Below, piece after piece: positions 5,936-13,827 of a DNA stretch of 13,827 nucleotides. This stretch comes from Oscillospiraceae bacterium (lineage in GTDB: Bacteria > Bacillota_A > Clostridia > Oscillospirales > Oscillospiraceae), in contig JAILOS010000023.1 in NCBI GenBank assembly GCA_024690695.1, positions 1 through 13,827 on the forward strand, read 5' to 3'. Position numbers and translations under genes: made by a program. The first letter of the stretch is position 1; every line of letters starts with the position of its first letter. Under the pieces are notes generated by a model. It had not been told where the DNA came from. It did no database searches and was given only the letters and a program-made list of their open reading frames with translations.

Positions 5936-6681
5936 TGGCCAACAGGAGCGAAAAGGAGATCAGGGCGGGGGAGGGGGCGCGTCCCCTGCCCCGCCACATT
6001 GCCATTATCCTCGACGGCAACGGCCGCTGGGCCCGCCGAAGGGGACTTCCGCGCACCGCGGGGCACGCCGCCGGCGCGGAGACCTTCCGCCGCATCGCCA
6101 CCGCCTGCAAAAACCGCGGGATCGGCTTTCTGACGGTCTACGCCTTCTCCACCGAGAACTGGAAACGCCCGGAGGAGGAGGTCGGCACGATCATGAAGCT
6201 GCTCGGGCGCTATCTGCGCGAGGCGGTCGACACGATGGAGCGGGACCGCATCCGCATGCGCGTGTTCGGCGACCTCTCGGCGCTGACGCCGGAGCTGCGC
6301 GCGCTCGTCGCGGAGACCGACCGGATCTCCGCGCGCTACGAGGGCTTCCAGGCGAATATCTGCCTCAATTACGGCGGGCGGGACGAGATCGTGCGCGCCG
6401 CGCGCAGCTATGCGGAGGACTTCGCTGCCGGCCGGGCCGGAGCGCTCACCGAGGAGGGCTTCGCCGCGCGCCTCGATTCCGCCGGCATCCCGGACCCGGA
6501 TCTGCTGATCCGGCCGGGCGGCGAGCAGCGGCTGTCGAACTTCCTGCTCTGGCAGTGCGCCTACGCGGAGTTTTATTTTACCGACTGTCTCTGGCCCGAT
6601 TTCGACGAGGCCGAGCTCGACCGCGCGATCGCCGCCTATCAGAGCCGCGACCGCCGCTACGGAAGGCTGAGCGGCGTCTGA
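5935..6681 (+). CDS. uppS: isoprenyl transferase, undecaprenyl diphosphate synthase
   Basis: Cis-prenyltransferase that adds isopentenyl units to farnesyl diphosphate to make the C55 carrier used for peptidoglycan and wall polymers; it acts at the cytoplasmic face of the membrane. The 248-residue protein has HIAIILDGNGRWARRRG (residues 21-37) with catalytic Asp 27, YAFSTENWKRP (90-100), and near the C terminus LLIRPGGEQRLSNFLLWQ, then AYAEFYFTDCLWPDF. The usual text of that motif is IRT-S/G-GE, so the Thr position is Pro here. The ATG overlaps the frr stop by one base and has no strong separate Shine-Dalgarno, suggesting translational coupling. In related genomes cdsA normally follows; here dxr follows after 69 bp. 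UppS works downstream of the MEP genes dxr and ispG encoded alongside. Confidence 0.96.
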   Translation: MANRSEKEIRAGEGARPLPRHIAIILDGNGRWARRRGLPRTAGHAAGAETFRRIATACKNRGIGFLTVYAFSTENWKRPEEEVGTIMKLLGRYLREAVDTMERDRIRMRVFGDLSALTPELRALVAETDRISARYEGFQANICLNYGGRDEIVRAARSYAEDFAAGRAGALTEEGFAARLDSAGIPDPDLLIRPGGEQRLSNFLLWQCAYAEFYFTDCLWPDFDEAELDRAIAAYQSRDRRYGRLSGV

Positions 6682-6708
6682 CGCCGACGCGCGGGAGAAA
6701 TACAGAGG

Positions 6709-6731
6709 GCCCGGCTCCGGGAGCTTCGGGC
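6709..6731 (+). other. small hairpin in the uppS-dxr gap
   Basis: GCCCG and CGGGC form an outer stem enclosing GCTC and GAGC, with a two-base TT bulge. It lies in the 69-bp gap where cdsA is usually found and just ahead of the dxr ribosome binding site (GGAAAGAG). No T run follows, so it is not a standard terminator. It could influence dxr translation or be incidental in GC-rich DNA. Confidence 0.3.
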
Positions 6732-6750
6732 ACGGAAAGAGTAAAAAAGT

Positions 6751-7899
6751 ATGGTACAGTCACTTTCCATTCTGGGCAGCACCGGCTCGGTCGGGCGGCA
6801 GAGCGTCGCCGTCGCCGAGCGGCTCGGCATCCGCGTCGCGGCCCTGTCGGCCGGGCGGCGGATCGACCTTCTGGAGGAGCAGACCCGCCGTCTGCGCCCG
6901 CGCTTCGTCGCGGTCTTCGACGAGGCGGCGGCCCGCGATTTCCGCACGCGCGTCGGCGATCTGGACCTGCGCGTCGGCTCCGGGCTCGAAGGCCTCGTGG
7001 AGGCGGCCTCCTCTTCCGACAGCGACTGTGTGGTCACGGCGGTCTCCGGCGCGGTCGGCCTCAGGCCGACGCTCGCCGCGATCGACGAGAAAAAGCGCAT
7101 CGCGCTGGCCAACAAGGAGACGCTCGTCTGCGCGGGCGAACTCGTGATGCGCCGGGCCGCCGAAAAGGGCGCCGAGATCGTGCCGGTGGATTCCGAGCAC
7201 TCGGCGATCTTCCAGTGTCTGGCCGGCCGCAGCCGCGCCGAGCTCAGAAAGATCCTGCTCACCGGCTCGGGCGGCCCCTTCCGCGGGAAGAAGCGCGGGG
7301 AGCTGGAGGGCGTGACGCCGGAGCAGGCGGTGCGCCATCCGAACTGGAGCATGGGCGCCAAGATCAGCGTGGACAGCTCCACGCTGATGAACAAGGGCCT
7401 CGAGTTTATCGAGGCGATGCACCTGTTTTCGGTGCGCCCGGAGCAGATCCAGGTGGTGATCCACCCCCAGAGCGTCATACATTCTATGGTGGAGCTGACC
7501 GACGGGGCCGTGATCGCGCAGCTCGGCGCGCCCGATATGGGGCTGCCGATCCAGCTCGCGCTGACCTGGCCGGAGCGGGCGGATTCGCCCTTCGAGCGGC
7601 TGGATTTTCGGACGCTGCGCGCGCTGACCTTTGAAGAGCCGGATCTCGAGAACATGCCCTGCCTGCGTCTGGCGATGGACGCGGCGAAAACCGGCGGCAC
7701 CGCGCCGGCGGTGATGAGCGCGGCGAACGAGGAGGCGGTCCATCTGTTTCTGCGCGGCCGGCTCGGGTATAATCGCATCTATGACGCCGCGGCCGGGGCG
7801 CTGGAAAGCCTCGGCTCCGTACCGCAGCCGGATCTGGAGACGATCCTCGCGGCGGACGAAGCGGCGAGAGCCTACGTAAGGGAGCATTTTTCCGCATGA
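6751..7899 (+). CDS. dxr: 1-deoxy-D-xylulose-5-phosphate reductoisomerase
   Basis: NADPH-dependent enzyme converting 1-deoxyxylulose 5-phosphate to 2-C-methylerythritol 4-phosphate, the committed step of the MEP pathway; it is the target of fosmidomycin. Its 382 residues match the family. An N-terminal dinucleotide-binding motif ILGSTGSVG (residues 7-15) is followed by ALANKETLV (118-126), PVDSEHSAIFQCL (145-157, metal ligands Asp 147 and Glu 149), TGSGGPFR (171-178, usually TASGGPFR), the substrate loop HPNWSMGAKISVDSSTLMNKG (196-216) with metal ligand Glu 218 just after, and HPQSVIHSMVE (238-248). GGAAAGAG about 10 bases upstream supports the ATG. The gene overlaps rseP at ATGA. This places MEP synthesis in the same transcript as uppS and ispG. 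Confidence 0.98.
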   Translation: MVQSLSILGSTGSVGRQSVAVAERLGIRVAALSAGRRIDLLEEQTRRLRPRFVAVFDEAAARDFRTRVGDLDLRVGSGLEGLVEAASSSDSDCVVTAVSGAVGLRPTLAAIDEKKRIALANKETLVCAGELVMRRAAEKGAEIVPVDSEHSAIFQCLAGRSRAELRKILLTGSGGPFRGKKRGELEGVTPEQAVRHPNWSMGAKISVDSSTLMNKGLEFIEAMHLFSVRPEQIQVVIHPQSVIHSMVELTDGAVIAQLGAPDMGLPIQLALTWPERADSPFERLDFRTLRALTFEEPDLENMPCLRLAMDAAKTGGTAPAVMSAANEEAVHLFLRGRLGYNRIYDAAAGALESLGSVPQPDLETILAADEAARAYVREHFSA

Positions 7900-8948
7900 C
7901 CTTTTTTTATGTAATCATCGCGATCCTCATTTTCGGCCTGCTGATCGTCATCCACGAGCTCGGCCACTTCTCCGCCGCCAAGCTCTTCGGCGTGCGCGTG
8001 GAGGAGTTCGCCGTCGGCATGGGGCCGGCGCTGCTGAAAAAGCAGAAGGGGGAGACCCTCTATTCCCTGCGGGCGATCCCGCTCGGCGGCTACTGCGCCA
8101 TGACCGGCGAGGACGGCGAGTCGGAGGATCCGCGCGCCTTTATCAATCAGAAAGCCTGGAAGCGGCTGATCATCCTGGCGGCCGGTTCCTTCAACAATTT
8201 CCTGCTGGGCGTCGTCATCGTGCTCTGCCTTTTTGCCGGGACGAAGCAGATCCTCAGCCCCGTGATCGTCGAATTCATGGAGGGCTGCCCCTACGAGAGC
8301 GCCGAGGGTCTGCAGGTCGGCGACCGGATCACCGCGATCGACGGGCACAGCGTGCTGATCCACGGGGATATCGACCGCCTGCTGCACGGCGACGGCGTTT
8401 ACGACATCGAGGTCGAGCGCGCCGGACAGAAGCTGCTGCTCAAGAGCTTCGAGCTGCGGCGGGTGGAGTATCCGGAGGGCCTGTTTTTCGGCCTTCGCTT
8501 CGGACAGTACGACGAGGCGACGCCGCGGCAGATCTGGCGGCACTCCTGGAATACCGTCCGGGATTACGTCGGTCTGGTGTGGCAGAGCCTCGGCATGCTG
8601 CTGCACGGCGAGGCGAGCGTCAACGACCTCGCCGGGCCGGTGTATATCGTCGATATGATGGCCGAAAGCGGCGCGCAGGAGGAGACGGTCTCCGGCGGGC
8701 TGTGGACGGTGTTCAACTTCGGCGCCTTCATCGCGCTCAACCTCGCCGTGATGAACATGCTGCCGATCCCCGCGCTCGACGGCGGCCGGATCTTCCTGCT
8801 GCTGGTCACGGCGCTGATCGAGGCGCTTACGCGCAAAAAGCTCAATCCCAAGTATGAGGCCTATATCCACGCGGCGGGCATGGTGCTGCTGCTGGCGCTG
8901 ATGGCCTACGTGATGCTGCACGACATCGTGCGTCTGGTAACGGGCTGA
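7896..8948 (+). CDS. rseP: site-2 intramembrane metalloprotease, RseP/RasP family
   Basis: Zinc-dependent site-2 protease of the inner membrane that cleaves transmembrane segments, for example of anti-sigma factors and signal-peptide remnants in relatives (RasP/YluC in Bacillus). The first membrane helix carries HELGH (residues 20-24: zinc ligands His 20 and His 24, catalytic Glu 21). GGYCAMTGED (64-73) is the usual loop. One PDZ domain is recognisable at about 125-190 (AEGLQVGDRITAIDG). Near the C terminus NMLPIPALDGGR (287-298) supplies the third zinc ligand, Asp 295, followed by a last helix. The 350 residues fit the single-PDZ Firmicute form; the Proteobacterial form has two. The ATG overlaps the dxr stop by four bases (ATGA). 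The client protein is unknown. Confidence 0.96.
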   Translation: MTFFYVIIAILIFGLLIVIHELGHFSAAKLFGVRVEEFAVGMGPALLKKQKGETLYSLRAIPLGGYCAMTGEDGESEDPRAFINQKAWKRLIILAAGSFNNFLLGVVIVLCLFAGTKQILSPVIVEFMEGCPYESAEGLQVGDRITAIDGHSVLIHGDIDRLLHGDGVYDIEVERAGQKLLLKSFELRRVEYPEGLFFGLRFGQYDEATPRQIWRHSWNTVRDYVGLVWQSLGMLLHGEASVNDLAGPVYIVDMMAESGAQEETVSGGLWTVFNFGAFIALNLAVMNMLPIPALDGGRIFLLLVTALIEALTRKKLNPKYEAYIHAAGMVLLLALMAYVMLHDIVRLVTG

Positions 8949-8949
8949 G

Positions 8950-10011
8950 ATGAAAAGAAACGAAACAAAACAGATCCGGGTCGGCCCGGTGCCCGTGGGC
9001 GGAGGCGCCCCGGTCACGGTGCAGACCATGTGCAATACGAAGACCTGGGATGTGGAGGCCACGGTCGCCCAGATCCGGGCGATGGAGGCCGCCGGGGCGG
9101 AGATCGTCCGCCTCGCGGTACCGGATGAGAAGAGCGCCCGCGCGATCGACGCGATCAAGGCGCAGGTGAAGGTCCCGCTCGTGGCGGACATCCACTTTGA
9201 CCACCGCCTCGCCCTGCTGTGCGCCGAGCGGGGGATCGACAAGATCCGCATCAACCCCGGCAACATCGGCGGCGAGGAGAACGTGAAGGCCGTGGCGAAG
9301 GCCTGCCGCGCGCGGGGAATCCCGATCCGCATCGGCGTCAACGCGGGCAGCCTGGAAAAGCGCCTGCTGGAAAAATACGGCCACCCCTGCGCCGAGGCGC
9401 TCGTCGAGAGCGCCGCGGGACATGTCGAGCTGCTGAACCGCTTTGATTTCGACGATATCTGCCTGTCGCTCAAGTGCTCGCAGGTGAAGCTCACGGTCGA
9501 AGCCTACCGCCTCGCCGCCGAGCGCTTTCCCTATCCGCTGCATCTCGGCGTCACCGAGACCGGCACCGCCTGGAACGGAACGATCCAGTCCGCCGTCGGC
9601 ATCGGGACGCTGCTGATGGAGGGCCTCGGCGACACGCTGCGCGTCAGCCTGACCGCCGACCCCGTGCAGGAGGTCAGGACCGGCATCGCCATCCTGAAGG
9701 CGGCGGGGCTGCGGCGGGGCGGCGCGAAGCTCGTCTCCTGCCCGACCTGCGGCCGCACGGAGATCGACCTGATCTCCCTCGCGCAGGAGGTGGAGCGGCG
9801 GCTGGAGGCGATTGATCGGCCGATCACCGTGGCGGTGATGGGCTGCGTGGTCAACGGGCCCGGCGAAGCGCGCGAGGCCGATTACGGCGTCGCGGGCGGC
9901 GTCGGCAAGGGCCTGCTGTTCAAAAAGGGCGAGGTCGTCGGCACCTATCCCGGCGAAGAGCTGTGCGAGCGGCTGATGCAGATGATAAAAGAAGACGGAG
10001 AGCGCGCGTAA
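8950..10011 (+). CDS. ispG: 4-hydroxy-3-methylbut-2-enyl diphosphate synthase
   Basis: Iron-sulfur enzyme (also called GcpE) converting methylerythritol cyclodiphosphate to HMBPP, the penultimate step of the MEP pathway. The 353-residue protein begins with the family pattern TKQIRVGPVPVGGGAPVTVQ (residues 6-25) and contains a TIM-barrel half with LVADIHFDHRLAL (77-89) and KIRINPGNIGG (98-108). The C-terminal cluster domain has CPTC (Cys 264, Cys 267) and MGCVVNGPGEA (Cys 299, Glu 306), the three cysteines and glutamate that hold the 4Fe-4S cluster. Spacing matches E. coli (Cys 270, 273, 305, Glu 312). The start lies one base after the rseP stop with no strong separate Shine-Dalgarno, consistent with coupled translation. 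polC follows after 31 bp. Confidence 0.98.
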   Translation: MKRNETKQIRVGPVPVGGGAPVTVQTMCNTKTWDVEATVAQIRAMEAAGAEIVRLAVPDEKSARAIDAIKAQVKVPLVADIHFDHRLALLCAERGIDKIRINPGNIGGEENVKAVAKACRARGIPIRIGVNAGSLEKRLLEKYGHPCAEALVESAAGHVELLNRFDFDDICLSLKCSQVKLTVEAYRLAAERFPYPLHLGVTETGTAWNGTIQSAVGIGTLLMEGLGDTLRVSLTADPVQEVRTGIAILKAAGLRRGGAKLVSCPTCGRTEIDLISLAQEVERRLEAIDRPITVAVMGCVVNGPGEAREADYGVAGGVGKGLLFKKGEVVGTYPGEELCERLMQMIKEDGERA

Positions 10012-10031
10012 ACGCGCCCTCCGGCGTTTTT
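9997..10031 (+). terminator. possible terminator or attenuator between ispG and polC
   Basis: Two overlapping hairpins can form around the ispG stop codon. One has GGAG-A-GCGCG pairing with CGCGC-C-CTCC (9997-10022). The other has AAACGC pairing with GCGTTT (10010-10029) and runs directly into a 5-T stretch ending at 10031. The second resembles an intrinsic terminator, although its stem is only 6 bp with an 8-base loop. The polC ribosome binding site begins immediately after, so partial rather than complete termination is more likely. Confidence 0.4.
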
Positions 10032-10042
10032 GAGAGGTACTT

Positions 10043-13000
10043 ATGGACCAGATCCCATTCCTGACGGTGTTTCCCGGCCTGGCGGACCGCGCGGACAGCT
10101 GCGGCGGGCTGGAGAAGGCCGTCGTCACATACGGGCAGATCGACGTGGCCGGGCGCAGCCTTTCGCTGTGCGTGCGCTTCGCGGCGATGCCCTCGCCGGT
10201 GGACGAGGAGACGATCTGCGCGCGTCTGCGCGGGGAGTACGGGCTGGAGCGCGTGACGCTCGAGTCGGATTATCCCAGGCCGCGCGGCACGGCCCGGCCG
10301 GAGGGCGAGGCCGCGTCTTCCGCCGCTCCGGCCGGCGTCGCTCTCTTCGGCGGAGCGATCCGGCAGAAGCCGGTCCGGATGGACACGCTGACGCTCGAAT
10401 CCGGGCGCGTGACCGTGGAGGGCGACGTGGTGGCCGTTTCCAGCCGCACGACCAAAAGGGGCGGCTCGGTGCTCGCCTTCGATCTCAGCGACCGCACGAG
10501 CACGATCCGCGTCTCCCATTTCTTCACGCCCGAGAGCGACGCCGCCGTGATCGGCAGGATCGCCGCGGGCGACCATCTGACGGTGCAGGGCAGCGTGACG
10601 TACAACAAGTTCGAGGACGACATGGTGCTCGACCCGAAGAACATCGTCAAGAGCAAAAAGCCGGTCCGCACGGACAAGGCGCCGGAGAAGCGCGTGGAGC
10701 TGCACCTGCACACACGCTTTTCGACCCTCGATGCGCTGACGGATCCGGAGGCCGCGGTCAAGCGCGCGGCCGACTGGGGCATGCCGGCGATCGCGGTCAC
10801 CGACCACGGCGGGGCGCAGGCCTTCCCGGACATGTGGAAGGCCGGCAAAAAGTACGGCGTCAAGATCATCTACGGGCTCGAGGCCTATTATTACAACGAC
10901 ATGGACGGCAACAGCGCCGTCATCGGCAAGTCGCGCCTGCCGCTGGACGCCGAATTCGTCGCCTTCGACGTGGAGACGACCGGGCTGAACGCGCAGGACG
11001 ACCGGCTCACCGAGATCGGCGCGGTGATCTTCGCCGGCGGCGAGGTCAGGCGGGAATTCAACACCTTCGTCAACCCCCGCCGGCCCATCCCCGCCAACAT
11101 CACCGAGCTGACCGGCATCCGCGACAGCGACGTGGCGGACGCGCCCGACGAGGACGAGGCGCTGCGCGCTTTTCTGGATTTCGCCGGGGACCGGCCGCTG
11201 ATCGCGCACAACGCGCATTTTGACATCGGCTTTCTCAGCGCCGCGGCCGCGCGGCACCGCATCCGCTTTTCGCCGGTCTTCGTCGATACGCTCGCGCTCA
11301 GCCAGGCGCTGCTGCCGGAGCTCAAGCGGCACAAGCTGGATATCGTCTCGAACCACCTCGACCTGCCGAAGTTCAACCACCACCGCGCCTCCGACGACGC
11401 GATGGTCGTCGCGCGCATCATGGGCAAGTTCTTCCCGATGCTGGCCGCGCAGGGCGCGCACACGCTCGACGACGTGGAGAGCGTGTATCACGCGCTGCGG
11501 CGCACCGACACGGCCAAAACCTGGCACATGATCATGCTGGTCGAGAACCGCAAGGGCCTGAAGAATCTCTACGAGATGATCTCCAAGTCCTACCTGAACT
11601 ATTTCCACCGCACGCCGAACATCCCGAAGAGCCTGCTGCTGCAGCACCGCGAGGGATTGCTGATCGGCTCGGCCTGCGGTATGGGCGAGCTGTACGGCGC
11701 GGTGATGCGCGGCGAGAACCAGCGCACGCTGGAGAAGATCGCCTCGCTCTACGACTATCTGGAAATCCAGCCGATCTGCAACAACGCCTTCCTCGTTGAA
11801 AACGGGCGCGTGCGCGACGAGAAGGTGCTGCAGGACTACAACCGCACGATCCTCGAGCTGGGCAGGAAGCTCGGAAAGCCCGTGATCGCGGCCAGCGACG
11901 TGCATTTTCTCGACTCCGAGGACGAGCAGTTCCGCAAGATCCTGCAGGCGGCCAAGAAATTTTCCGACGCCGACCGGAGCTGCCCGATCTACTTCCGCAC
12001 CACCGACGAGATGCTGAAGGAATTCGACTATCTCGGCGAGGAGACGGCCCGCGAGGTCGTCGTTACGAACACGCGCGCGATCGCCGACCGGATCGAGGCG
12101 CTCGAGCTGCTGCCGAAGGGCCTCTTCCCGCCGAAGATCGAGCACTCCGCCGAGGAGCTGCGGGAGCTGGTCTACGGCAAGATGCACCGCATCTACGGCG
12201 AGGAGCCGCCCGCGATCGTCAGAGACCGCGTGGACGTCGAGCTCAAGACCATCCTCGACCACAACTACGACGTGATCTACATGTCGGCCCAGAAGCTCGT
12301 GCAGAACTCGCTCGAAAACGGCTACCTCGTCGGCAGCCGCGGCAGCGTCGGCTCGTCGATCGTGGCGTACATGTCCGGCATCACGGAGGTCAACTCCCTG
12401 CCGCCGCACTACGTCTGCCCGGACTGCCGCTATTCCGACTTCGACAGCGGCAAGGGCTACGGCTGCGGCGCGGATATGCCGGAGAAGAGCTGCCCCCGCT
12501 GCGGCGTGAAGCTCCGCCGGGACGGCTTCGACATCCCCTTCGAGACCTTCCTGGGCTTCCCCGGCAACGAGAAGACCCCCGATATCGACCTCAACTTCTC
12601 CGGCGAGTACCAGGCGAAGGCGCACAAGTACACCGAGGTGCTTTTCGGCTCGGACCACGTGTTCCGCGCCGGAACGATCGGCACGCTCGCGGAGAAGACG
12701 GCCTACGGCTACGTGAAGAAATACCTCGAGGAGCGGAACATCCACACCACGAAGGCGGAGGAAAACCGTCTCGCGCAGGGCCTCGTCGGCATCAAGCGCA
12801 CCACCGGACAGCACCCCGGCGGCCTCGTCGTCATTCCGCAGGACATGGACGTGACGGACTTCTGCCCGGTGCAGCATCCGGCGGACGATCCGAACAGCGA
12901 CATCGTCACGACCCACTTTGAATATCACTGCATGGAGGCCAACCTCCTCAAGCTCGACGAGCTCGGCCACGACGACCCGACGATGATCCGCATGATGGAG

Positions 13001-13827
13001 GACATGACCGGCGTGGACGCGAAGGAGATCTCCCTGTCCGACCCGGACACGATGGCCATTTTCACCAGCCCCGCGGTGCTCGGCCTGCCGGAGGACGACC
13101 CGATCATCGGCCAGACCGGCAGCATCGGCATCCCGGAGTTCGGCACGGGCTTCACCCGCCAGATGCTGGTGGAGACGAAGCCGAAGCAGTTCGACACGCT
13201 GGTGCGCCTGTCCGGCTTCTCCCACGGCACGGACGTCTGGGCGGGCAACATCCGCGAGCTGATCGTGAATAAGGTCGCCACGGTCAACGAGCCCGTCGGC
13301 TGCCGCGACGACATCATGCTCACGCTCATCCAGAAGGGCATGGAGCCCGCGCTGGCCTTCAAGTTCATGGAGGCCGTACGCAAGGGCGCGATCCATAAGG
13401 GCAAGCCCTGGCCCGCGGGCATCGAGGAGAAGATGCGCGCGCTCCAGGTGCCCGAGTGGTGGATCGAGTCCTGCCGCAAGATCCAGTACCTCTTCCCGAA
13501 GGCGCACGCGGTGGCCTATGTGATGATGGCCTTCCGCATCGCCTGGTTCAAGGTGCACCGGCCCCTGGCCTTCTACAGCGCCTACTTCTACCGCCGCAGC
13601 CAGAAGGGCGGCTTCGACGCGGCGATGATGACCGGCGGCACGGCCGTCGTGCGGCGGAAGATCAACGAGATGAAGCGCCGCAACAACCTGACGGCCAACG
13701 AGGAGGATCTGCTCGTGACGCTCGAGGCGGTGTATGAGTTCAACCTGCGCGGCTTCAGCTTCGCGCCCATTGAGCTCTACAGCTCCGACGCGAAGAAGTT
13801 CCTGCCCGTGGGCGAGACGCAGCTCCG
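10043..13827 (+). CDS. polC: DNA polymerase III alpha subunit, PolC type (3' end beyond window)
   Basis: Replicative polymerase of low-GC-type Firmicutes with built-in 3'-5' proofreading. 1261 complete codons plus two bases are visible, of about 1440 usual; no stop is reached. Order: N-terminal domain (1 to about 80), a low-complexity Ala/Gly-rich linker (about 80-105), OB fold (about 120-215), first PHP part starting ELHLHTRFS (His 221, His 223), and an inserted DEDD exonuclease with AFDVETTGL (Asp 309, Glu 311), LIAHNAHFD and HHRASDDA. The second PHP part follows, then the polymerase domain with YLVGSRGSVGSS, a zinc-binding segment (Cys 792, 795, 817, 820), NEKTPDIDLNFSGEYQ with catalytic Asp 847 and Asp 849, and RTTGQHPGGLVVIP. 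The exonuclease inside the PHP domain distinguishes PolC from DnaE. AGAGG lies 5 bases before the ATG. polC commonly ends this gene cluster in Firmicutes. Confidence 0.98.
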   Translation, partial: MDQIPFLTVFPGLADRADSCGGLEKAVVTYGQIDVAGRSLSLCVRFAAMPSPVDEETICARLRGEYGLERVTLESDYPRPRGTARPEGEAASSAAPAGVALFGGAIRQKPVRMDTLTLESGRVTVEGDVVAVSSRTTKRGGSVLAFDLSDRTSTIRVSHFFTPESDAAVIGRIAAGDHLTVQGSVTYNKFEDDMVLDPKNIVKSKKPVRTDKAPEKRVELHLHTRFSTLDALTDPEAAVKRAADWGMPAIAVTDHGGAQAFPDMWKAGKKYGVKIIYGLEAYYYNDMDGNSAVIGKSRLPLDAEFVAFDVETTGLNAQDDRLTEIGAVIFAGGEVRREFNTFVNPRRPIPANITELTGIRDSDVADAPDEDEALRAFLDFAGDRPLIAHNAHFDIGFLSAAAARHRIRFSPVFVDTLALSQALLPELKRHKLDIVSNHLDLPKFNHHRASDDAMVVARIMGKFFPMLAAQGAHTLDDVESVYHALRRTDTAKTWHMIMLVENRKGLKNLYEMISKSYLNYFHRTPNIPKSLLLQHREGLLIGSACGMGELYGAVMRGENQRTLEKIASLYDYLEIQPICNNAFLVENGRVRDEKVLQDYNRTILELGRKLGKPVIAASDVHFLDSEDEQFRKILQAAKKFSDADRSCPIYFRTTDEMLKEFDYLGEETAREVVVTNTRAIADRIEALELLPKGLFPPKIEHSAEELRELVYGKMHRIYGEEPPAIVRDRVDVELKTILDHNYDVIYMSAQKLVQNSLENGYLVGSRGSVGSSIVAYMSGITEVNSLPPHYVCPDCRYSDFDSGKGYGCGADMPEKSCPRCGVKLRRDGFDIPFETFLGFPGNEKTPDIDLNFSGEYQAKAHKYTEVLFGSDHVFRAGTIGTLAEKTAYGYVKKYLEERNIHTTKAEENRLAQGLVGIKRTTGQHPGGLVVIPQDMDVTDFCPVQHPADDPNSDIVTTHFEYHCMEANLLKLDELGHDDPTMIRMMEDMTGVDAKEISLSDPDTMAIFTSPAVLGLPEDDPIIGQTGSIGIPEFGTGFTRQMLVETKPKQFDTLVRLSGFSHGTDVWAGNIRELIVNKVATVNEPVGCRDDIMLTLIQKGMEPALAFKFMEAVRKGAIHKGKPWPAGIEEKMRALQVPEWWIESCRKIQYLFPKAHAVAYVMMAFRIAWFKVHRPLAFYSAYFYRRSQKGGFDAAMMTGGTAVVRRKINEMKRRNNLTANEEDLLVTLEAVYEFNLRGFSFAPIELYSSDAKKFLPVGETQL

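Noticed and set aside
9920..13558. 1212-codon open frame on the minus strand opposite polC
   Set aside because: It is antisense to the clearly conserved polC; its translation is a His/Asp/Val/Arg/Leu-rich shadow with no recognisable domain. The same holds for the other long minus-strand frames under pyrH, dxr, rseP and ispG.

Overview
The window is GC-rich, with strong G/C preference at third codon positions. It carries the spoIIGA-sigE sporulation pair and a PolC-type replicative polymerase. This points to an endospore-lineage, high-GC Firmicute of class Clostridia (Oscillospiraceae/Ruminococcaceae-like gut bacteria are a reasonable guess). The lineage is inferred from gene content only.

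Left half, minus strand (43-4441): four genes are transcribed leftward, in order spoIIGA, sigE, an acyltransferase-3 membrane protein, and pgi (glucose-6-phosphate isomerase). spoIIGA and sigE are 15 bp apart and encode the membrane protease and the pro-sigma-E it activates. A 346-bp gene-free stretch (2575-2920) follows sigE. It holds two diverged tandem copies, 111 bp apart, of an AT-rich unit built from three successive hairpins. The acyltransferase and pgi follow as separate units. pgi has a consensus sigma-A promoter embedded in the hairpin that probably ends the acyltransferase transcript.

Right half, plus strand (4627-13827): a tightly packed cluster runs pyrH (UMP kinase), frr (ribosome recycling factor), uppS (undecaprenyl diphosphate synthase), dxr (first committed step of the MEP isoprenoid pathway), rseP (site-2 intramembrane protease), ispG (late MEP step) and polC (cut by the window end after 1261 codons). 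frr/uppS and dxr/rseP overlap at their stop/start codons. The MEP genes make isoprenoid precursors and UppS elongates them to the cell-wall lipid carrier. PyrH, Frr and PolC serve nucleotide supply, translation and replication. A good extended -10 promoter lies ahead of pyrH.

This is mainly a conserved housekeeping region, and I see no defence system, prophage, transposase, tRNA, rRNA or CRISPR array. The parts worth a second look are: the three-hairpin tandem repeat after sigE; the absence of sigG after sigE and of cdsA between uppS and dxr, where related genomes usually have them; and the spoIIGA/pyrH divergent region, where a Spo0A-box-like sequence overlaps the pyrH -35 element.
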